From NCBI RefSeq assembly GCF_003351045.1, contig NZ_QQZY01000003.1, positions 337,373-401,372 on the forward strand: a stretch of DNA of 64,000 nucleotides. Reading direction: 5' to 3'. The DNA comes from Gaiella occulta. Its GTDB lineage: Bacteria > Actinomycetota > Thermoleophilia > Gaiellales > Gaiellaceae. Made by a program: the position numbers and the translations under genes. The notes beneath the pieces were generated by a model. That model did no database searches. It saw only the letters and a list, made by a program, of their open reading frames with translations, and was not told the origin of the DNA. How positions within the stretch are numbered: position 1 is the stretch's first letter; the number at the start of each line of letters is the position of its first letter. Shown here piece by piece: positions 59,863-64,000 of this stretch.

Positions 59863-60435
59863 ATGACGTCCAGTATTGTCGTCGCGATCATAGCTCTTCT
59901 CGCAGTCGGAGAGTTCCTGCTGTTTGGTGCTCTGGCAGAGACTTACAGAGACATCGCGCAGATACGCAGCGAAACCGGCGTTATCGATCAGCTGCAGCCA
60001 GTCGACTTGGGGGACGGTCTCGACGGCCGTCCTAGCGCGTTCGGGCTCGACCCTTCACTCGACACGGCAAGCAAGGGCCTCGCGCTCTTCGTCGACAGCC
60101 GCTGCGGCACCTGCCAGCTGATCGTCCGCTCGTTGAACGGTGGTCTACCCCTCGGAACCTCGCTTATCCTCTTCGCGGAAACAGAACGCAAGGGCATCCA
60201 GTGGTTCGAAGACAACGGCTTTGACTACGAGGGATTGTCTGATCTACCGGTAACGATTGCGACACCCGGGGACCCAAATCCACTTGGGGTTGACGTAACA
60301 CCACTTGCCGTCGAAGTGGTGCACGGCAAGATCGCTCGTGCGTTCGCTGTCCCGTCCATCCGGCGCTTCTATGCACTGATTCCCGCCCCCCATCAGCTTC
60401 AAGCGCCCGCCACTAGACCGGAGGTACTAGCATGA
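59863..60435 (+). CDS. MauD-like membrane-anchored thioredoxin-fold protein (cassette gene 3)
   Basis: The 190-residue protein has an N-terminal membrane anchor (SSIVVAIIALLAVGEFLLFG), a linker with coiled character and a thioredoxin fold starting at about residue 70: ALFVDSRCGTCQLIVRSL with the redox pair Cys81-x-x-Cys84, ILFAETERKGIQWFEDNGF, and VTPLAVEVVHGKIARAF with the cis-Pro. The anchor-plus-CxxC layout and place after a MauE-like gene match MauD. It overlaps the next gene by 4 bases (ATGA), so enzyme and small Cys-rich protein are co-translated. Function as oxidase or isomerase for the Cys-rich protein is inferred. Confidence 0.78.
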   Translation: MTSSIVVAIIALLAVGEFLLFGALAETYRDIAQIRSETGVIDQLQPVDLGDGLDGRPSAFGLDPSLDTASKGLALFVDSRCGTCQLIVRSLNGGLPLGTSLILFAETERKGIQWFEDNGFDYEGLSDLPVTIATPGDPNPLGVDVTPLAVEVVHGKIARAFAVPSIRRFYALIPAPHQLQAPATRPEVLA

Positions 60436-60830
60436 TCTCAGACGTCCGCACAGAAGACAGGATCATTGACGACGACTCCCGTGGGTCCCTCCCGGTGGCG
60501 GCGAGAGACGAGATGCGTCGTACGGGCGGGCCGTTCACCCGCCTATCGCTTTTCGGCGCTGCGTTCGTCGCCGCTCTCGCGAAGACGTGGGTCGATGCTC
60601 CAGACGCTCGCGCGAGTCCATATTGCTGCGACCTCTGGTTTCCAAATGGGCCGTGGTGCGGTGGAACTCAAGGCAGCGGGAACTTCTCGTGCCCAACGGG
60701 AAAAGTCAAGCGAAGTTGGACATGTTGCGCGCCGGCGGGTTTGGTGTCGTGCTGGGAATGCGCGACCGGCCCAACATGCTATGACGGCCCCTTCTCCTGC
60801 TCGAATTACAGTATCGCACCGGGTTGTTGA
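60432..60830 (+). CDS. Small exported Cys/Trp-rich protein, probable substrate of the MauE/MauD-like pair (cassette gene 4)
   Basis: The 132-residue protein has a long N-region with Arg29-Arg30 (EMRRTGGPFTRLSLFGAAF), a hydrophobic stretch and a cleavage site after DARA (residue 61). The mature part of about 71 residues holds 11 Cys (65, 66, 76, 87, 98, 99, 107, 110, 116, 123, 132) and 4 Trp (69, 75, 96, 108), with many Gly and Pro. MauA, the methylamine dehydrogenase small subunit, also follows mauE and mauD, is exported with a long signal, and has six disulfides and a cross-linked Trp pair; this protein is shorter and I see no clear MauA homology. Alternatives are a secreted disulfide-rich peptide or toxin. 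Confidence 0.72.
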   Translation: MISDVRTEDRIIDDDSRGSLPVAARDEMRRTGGPFTRLSLFGAAFVAALAKTWVDAPDARASPYCCDLWFPNGPWCGGTQGSGNFSCPTGKVKRSWTCCAPAGLVSCWECATGPTCYDGPFSCSNYSIAPGC

Positions 60831-60851
60831 CGAGTTGAAAAGTTGTCAATT

Positions 60852-60914
60852 GTGACTGAAGTCATTATTCTCCTAGCCGTAGCGGCGGGTTTCGTCCAGT
60901 TGTTTAGCCCCTGA
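60852..60914 (+). CDS. Possible 20-residue hydrophobic microprotein between cassette genes
   Basis: A GTG-to-TGA frame lies in the 105-base gap after the Cys-rich gene; it encodes TEVIILLAVAAGFVQLF at its core, one short membrane-like helix. There is no strong ribosome site and hydrophobic frames arise by chance, so this is a weak call. Confidence 0.25.
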   Translation: MTEVIILLAVAAGFVQLFSP

Positions 60915-60935
60915 GGACTGTCGTTCCTCGGAACA

Positions 60936-61529
60936 ATGTCCGTCGTGAAGGGACAACTTCGACCCCAGCTAAACGTAATCTCTCGCTTCATCGGTGGGTT
61001 CATCGCCAGTGCGACAGTGATGTTCGCGGTGCTTGTCGCGTTTGGTCATTCAGTATTCGCTGTATTGCCCGTCACGCAGCGGGGCTATCTGGTAGCGGCG
61101 CTATTCCTGATGTGTGTCATGACCGATTTACGCGATGTAGCTCGACGAGCAAATTACTCAGCTTTCTCTTGGCAACGTCAGACTCCCGAGCGCATCGCAA
61201 CTGACCTTGGTATCCGACGAGCGTCCTTAGCCTGGGGTCTGGACACCGGGCTTGGCTTCACGACCTACCGCGTGACCTCGATGTACTGGCTTGTGGTGGC
61301 GTCCGCTCTCATGGGGTTCGCACCGTGGTGGATAGGGACGGCTTACGCAGTTGGCTTTCTAGGGCCCCTTGCTGCTGGGTGGAGCGCCGCTCTTGTCGTC
61401 CCGGGAGAGTCCCCGGCTGTTCGAATGGCAGAGATTGCTACTGCACACATTCGAGACGTGCGGGTTCTTGCCTTTCTGCTTCTCCTTGCGAGTAGTATGT
61501 GGTACGTTTCATCTCTAGCGAGTTTTTGA
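60936..61529 (+). CDS. Polytopic membrane protein of unknown function (cassette gene 5)
   Basis: I do not recognise this 197-residue protein with certainty. It has about five hydrophobic segments: FIGGFIASATVMFAVLVAFG, RGYLVAALFLMCVM, YWLVVASALMGFAPWWIGTA, VGFLGPLAAGWSAALVV and VLAFLLLLASSMWYVSSL. A polar loop between the second and third has SLAWGLDTGLGFTTYRVTSM, where the Gly-rich turn recalls polytopic redox or cytochrome-maturation membrane proteins, but this is weak. Its place matches the membrane-protein partner (MauF-like) found with mauE/D genes. Eight bases separate it from the next gene, so it is in the same operon. Confidence 0.6.
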   Translation: MSVVKGQLRPQLNVISRFIGGFIASATVMFAVLVAFGHSVFAVLPVTQRGYLVAALFLMCVMTDLRDVARRANYSAFSWQRQTPERIATDLGIRRASLAWGLDTGLGFTTYRVTSMYWLVVASALMGFAPWWIGTAYAVGFLGPLAAGWSAALVVPGESPAVRMAEIATAHIRDVRVLAFLLLLASSMWYVSSLASF

Positions 61530-61537
61530 GGTGAGCG

Positions 61538-62161
61538 ATGAAGGCTTTCCGATATGGCGACGAGTTTGTCGCGAAGGTTCAGACAGGGCGACGAGTGAGA
61601 AGGACATTGTCATTTGCGAGACCGCCCAGGCGGCGTTACCGTTTGCGCGTGAAACTGGTGATGCTAGGGGCTGTTGCTGCCGTTTGGATTGCGGGCGGGC
61701 TAGCGTGGGCGTCCGCTAAGTCGTACGCGAGTGACACCTCCACGATTGGTGTGGCGGCTTGCCGGACAACCCCCCCATCCCGGAACCCGGCCGCGTGGGC
61801 GCGCCAATACGGTATCCGTATCGACTCGCTCTCGGGCAATGGCGACATCTATGCAGTGCTACCTCGCTGGCCCGCGGTTCGATTGAGCGATGGCTCTCTT
61901 CACGCGAAGATCCCTTGGTTGTTCTCGCCGCGATCGTTCGATCATATTGCCACGGTGCGGTTCAGCGTACGCGCTGCGAACGGGCGCCTGGCGGGATCGT
62001 TGACTAGTAGTAGTCTGGGGTCGGCCACAGCCGGTGGGACGGTAGGTCTTGGGCACATTGGCCCCCTACCGACCTCGCTTAATGTCCCGCGGGCGGGGTG
62101 CTACCGCCTAACTGCTCAAGCTGGAAGCTTGGCGTATAGCGCTTACGTACGAGTGTATTAG
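61538..62161 (+). CDS. Membrane-anchored exported protein of unknown function (cassette gene 6)
   Basis: This 207-residue protein has a basic cytoplasmic N-terminus (RRVRRTLSFARPPRRRYRLR), one membrane helix (VKLVMLGAVAAVWIAGGLAW) and an external domain of about 145 residues. That domain has two Cys (GVAACRTTPP and RAGCYRLTAQ) and looks beta-rich at the end (VPRAGCYRLTAQAGSLAYSA), like the last strands of an Ig-like fold. The basic N-terminal arm is long. It may be a receptor or assembly partner of the Cys-rich protein. Weak ribosome site TGAGGTGAG precedes ATG 61538. Confidence 0.6.
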   Translation: MKAFRYGDEFVAKVQTGRRVRRTLSFARPPRRRYRLRVKLVMLGAVAAVWIAGGLAWASAKSYASDTSTIGVAACRTTPPSRNPAAWARQYGIRIDSLSGNGDIYAVLPRWPAVRLSDGSLHAKIPWLFSPRSFDHIATVRFSVRAANGRLAGSLTSSSLGSATAGGTVGLGHIGPLPTSLNVPRAGCYRLTAQAGSLAYSAYVRVY

Positions 62162-62304
62162 CCACCGGATGCTGGTTGCTAGATGGCGCGTGCCGATGAT
62201 CCAGAGTACTCAACGAGTCTGGCGTCTTCGGTGTCTCGCGCAGCAATAGCAAACCACTCGACATCGTGGGTTCGGGTCGCGACTCACCGTCCGAGGTCTG
62301 GCTA

Positions 62305-63414
62305 CTAACCTGGCGAGCAAATAGCCGACGGCTGGGGTAGTGTTGGGGTGTGGTTTCTGATGCTCGGGTGTGGTCGCAGGCGGAGCAGGAGCGGGTGCGC
62401 CGGTTGGCGGTCGCGGCGGTGGTCGGGCAGGGGTTGAGCGTGGCCGCGGCGGGGCGGGTGTTCGGGGTTTCGCGACAGACGGTGTCGGGGTGGGTGAACG
62501 GTTTTCGGCGTCAGGGCGAGTCGGCGTTGGCGGCGGGGCGGCGGGGCCGGCGGGCCGGGGAGCAGCAGGCGTTGCCGCCGTGGATGCAGGGGCAGTTGGT
62601 GCAGACGATCCGTGGTCGCAACCCTGATCAGCTGCGGCTGCCGTTCTCTCTCTGGACGCGCGAGGCCGTGCGCGAGCTGATCCGCAGCAGGTATGGGATC
62701 GAGCTCGCGCTGACGACGGTCGGTCAGTACCTGAAGCGGTGGGGGTTCACGCCGCAGAAGCCGGTGCAGCGGGCGTTCGAGCAGAATCCGGTTGCGGTCG
62801 CGCGCTGGTTGGAGCGCGAGTACCCGGCGATCGAGGCGCGAGCCAAGCGGGAAGGCGCGCGGATCCTTTGGGCCGACGAGATGGGCCTCCGCTCCGACCA
62901 GGCCGCCGGCCGCTCCTTTGCGCCCCGGGGTCGCACCCCGGTCGTCGGCAAGACGGGACGGCGGTTCGGCTGCAACGTGATCCAGGCGGTCTCCAACCGG
63001 GGCGAGCTCTGCTTCCGCGTCTTCGAGGGCAGCTTCACCCAGGCCGTCTACCGCGACTTCCTGAAACGGCTGCTCAAGCAGGCGGCCGGCCGCAAGCTCT
63101 ACCTGATCGTCGACGGGCACCCCGTCCACCGCGGCAAGAACGTCAACGCCTGGCTGGCCGAGCGGGCCGAGCTGATCGAAGTCCACCGGCTGCCCGGCTA
63201 CAGCCCCGAGCTCAACCCCGCCGAGCTCCTCAACAACGACACCAAGCACGCCGCACTCACCCGGCGCAGGCCACGCGACCCGGACGAGCTCCTCGACGGC
63301 ACCCGTAGCCACCTCCACCGCCGTCAGAAACAACCACACGTGATCCGCAGCTTCTTCCACCACCCCGACGTCGCCTACGCAGCCTGACCGTCAGCCAATT
63401 GCCTGCCGAGTTAG
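62305..63414 (+). mobile_element. IS630-family insertion sequence, apparently complete
   Basis: The 1,110-base element has imperfect inverted ends: left CTAACCTGGCGAGCAAATAG, right (minus strand) CTAACTCGGCAGGCAATTGG. It is flanked by TA on both sides (62303-62304 and 63415-63416), the target duplication of IS630/Tc1-mariner elements. One transposase gene fills it. The element ends the cargo cassette on its right. Confidence 0.88.
62350..63387 (+). CDS. IS630-family transposase
   Basis: The 345-residue protein has an N-terminal helix-turn-helix (GLSVAAAGRVFGVSRQTVSG), a linker domain (SLWTREAVRELIRSRYGIEL, YLKRWGFTPQKP) and a DDE domain. Catalytic acids can be read in ILWADEMGLRSD near residue 175, LYLIVDGHPVHRGKN near 252 and PGYSPELNPAELLNND near 285. 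The motifs and length are typical and the frame is intact, so it may be active. The start is GTG 62350. Confidence 0.92.
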   Translation: MVSDARVWSQAEQERVRRLAVAAVVGQGLSVAAAGRVFGVSRQTVSGWVNGFRRQGESALAAGRRGRRAGEQQALPPWMQGQLVQTIRGRNPDQLRLPFSLWTREAVRELIRSRYGIELALTTVGQYLKRWGFTPQKPVQRAFEQNPVAVARWLEREYPAIEARAKREGARILWADEMGLRSDQAAGRSFAPRGRTPVVGKTGRRFGCNVIQAVSNRGELCFRVFEGSFTQAVYRDFLKRLLKQAAGRKLYLIVDGHPVHRGKNVNAWLAERAELIEVHRLPGYSPELNPAELLNNDTKHAALTRRRPRDPDELLDGTRSHLHRRQKQPHVIRSFFHHPDVAYAA

Positions 63415-63428
63415 TAACCCTGCGAGGT

Positions 63429-63648
63429 GGTCGCGTCCCGTAAGCCGGGGGAATTGAGTCGGGCGTAGCCTCCGCGTTGACCTGGTAGTCGGCGAGGAGG
63501 TACGCCCTGATGGCGAGCATAGTCCCGAGCGAGCGGTTGCGCCGCGAGCTCTAAGAGATCGTCGCCGGTGTCGGCGACGAGCCGGATCCGATCGAGGCGA
63601 TCGGCCGTCTCGGTGCGCGGTTGATCTTGCAGCAGGCGCTGGAGGAGG
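63429..63648 (+). repeat. 220-base left end of the younger IS256-type element, truncated copy
   Basis: Identical to 56813-57032 on direct reading, including the ATG and the premature TAA (63552-63554). The match begins exactly at the IS left terminus and stops at 63648, where unrelated sequence begins. The rest of the element is missing, so a deletion or insertion has removed it. Confidence 0.92.
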
Positions 63649-63694
63649 TGGCAGGCCCCCGTTTGTAGGTCCGGTCGTTATGAGAGTCGCGTTG

Positions 63695-63780
63695 TCAGTT
63701 TGGTCTCCAGCTTGCGGCGTAGGCGGCCGGGGTCTTCCAGCCGAGGCTGCCGTGCGGCCGTTGGGTGTTGTAGATCTTTC
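63695..63780 (-). pseudogene. C-terminal remnant of an IS3-family transposase (orfB)
   Basis: On the minus strand the frame ends RKIYNTQRPHGSLGWKTP and then AAYAASWRPN before TGA at 63695. IYNTQRPHGSLG is the IS3-family (IS150/IS481-like) C-terminal motif that follows the last catalytic Glu. Only about 28 codons remain before the sequence changes to IS21-like repeats, so this copy was cut by that insertion. Confidence 0.8.
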
Positions 63781-63789
63781 TCTGACGGC

Positions 63790-63827
63790 GATCGCCGAAG
63801 TTCCCCACCCTCGATCGTCGAAGTTCC
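63790..63827. repeat. Terminal direct repeats of an IS21-family element
   Basis: GATCGCCGAAGTTCC (63790-63804) and GATCGTCGAAGTTCC (63813-63827) differ at one base. IS21 elements carry such multiple short repeats near their ends, where the transposase binds. They lie about 100 bases before the istA-like start. Confidence 0.7.
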
Positions 63828-63924
63828 TCAGCTGAGCGTCGGGCCGGCCGCATAGGCCAACAGCGGGACCCCCTCCCACGCTTGCGGTGTCAACCGCCGC
63901 AGCGACAAGAGGAGGCCGCGCGGG

Positions 63925-64000
63925 ATGCTGACAGAGGAGGAGTTCGTGGAAGCGAGTGCTCTACACCGCCGCGGGTGGTCGATCTCGGCGATCGCCCGCC
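63925..64000 (+). CDS. istA: IstA-like IS21 transposase, N-terminal fragment (continues past the window)
   Basis: The 25 visible residues (MLTEEEFVEASALHRRGWSI then SAIAR) match the N-terminal helix-turn-helix of IS21-family IstA, which starts MLT-x-E-E-F and has LHRQGxSIREIAR. A good ribosome site, AGAGGAGG, lies 9 bases before the ATG. The gene runs off the window edge. Confidence 0.8.
   Translation, partial: MLTEEEFVEASALHRRGWSISAIAR

Larger units (their letters stand above)
52178..64000. mobile_element. Integrative element / accessory island, right border not seen
   Basis: Integrase and excisionase genes sit at the tRNA-Ala end, followed by small regulators, an XRE/nucleotidyltransferase pair, at least five IS elements or fragments and a cargo cassette at 58839-62161 with more A+T than the chromosome to the left. 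No conjugation or replication genes are visible, so the part in view could be the tRNA-proximal end of a larger element or a decayed one. Confidence 0.6.
63785..64000 (+). mobile_element. Left end of an IS21-family element (continues past the window)
   Basis: Terminal repeats followed by the start of an istA-like gene. The left boundary is set roughly at the point where the IS3 remnant stops; the exact terminus is not certain. Confidence 0.7.

Noticed and set aside
60432..60830. Firm naming of the Cys-rich protein as MauA
   Set aside because: The order after MauE/MauD-like genes fits, but length, spacing of Cys and the lack of MauB and MauG do not; only a partial analogy can be claimed.
1..64000. 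CRISPR arrays, rRNA genes, riboswitches, phage structural or conjugation genes
   Set aside because: No repeat-spacer pattern, no rRNA-like conserved blocks and no recognisable riboswitch core or phage/conjugation protein was seen on either strand.

Overview
The window is high-G+C DNA with many GTG starts and ATGA/GTGA gene overlaps. It carries a NucS mismatch endonuclease, a class E sortase and a PHP-type CpsB phosphatase. Together these point to an actinomycete, possibly a deep-branching soil lineage such as Thermoleophilia; that placement is inference from gene content only.

Positions 1-41,000 are mostly an exopolysaccharide (EPS) or capsule locus of the Wzx/Wzy type. It holds an initiating phosphosugar transferase (14683), a Wzx flippase (714), two Wzy/O-antigen-ligase-like proteins (26117, 30380) and a split Wzz plus tyrosine-kinase pair (31814-33233) with a CpsB phosphatase (36407). 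At least eight glycosyltransferases (seven GT4/GT2-like plus a WecG/TagA type) supply the chain. Precursor genes cover CDP-glucose (rfbF) with an SDR enzyme and two NDP-sugar C-methyltransferase-like proteins, UDP-GlcNAc 2-epimerase, and a DegT aminotransferase. Two AsnB-like amidotransferases and a phytanoyl-CoA-dioxygenase-like enzyme are probable tailoring enzymes. Four exported or lyase-like proteins (window edge, 2251, 28199, 37276) could trim or release the polymer. Remnants of an IS5-type element and a 101-bp duplicated gene end mark past rearrangement inside the locus.

Positions 41,000-52,180 look like ordinary chromosome: sortase, HAD hydrolases, tRNA-Ser beside serS, a lipoprotein cytochrome c, a large membrane protein, an MBL hydrolase, nucS, a VapBC-like toxin-antitoxin pair, two zinc dehydrogenases and tRNA-Ala(CGC).

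From the 3' end of tRNA-Ala to the right edge (52,178-64,000) lies an accessory island. It starts with a tyrosine integrase and excisionase, an XRE/nucleotidyltransferase pair, two small DNA-binding proteins, and a nest of insertion sequences: one IS256-family element inserted inside another with a 10-bp target duplication, then an intact IS630, a truncated IS256 end, an IS3 scrap and the start of an IS21. Between the IS blocks, at 58,839-62,161, sits a cassette of lower G+C. It encodes a Tat-exported protein, a MauE-like membrane protein, a MauD-like thioredoxin-fold protein, a small exported protein with 11 Cys and 4 Trp, a polytopic membrane protein and a membrane-anchored protein. The E-D-substrate gene order matches the mauE-mauD-mauA part of methylamine dehydrogenase clusters, but no heavy chain and no MauG are seen. 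This cassette is the best candidate here for an undescribed system.
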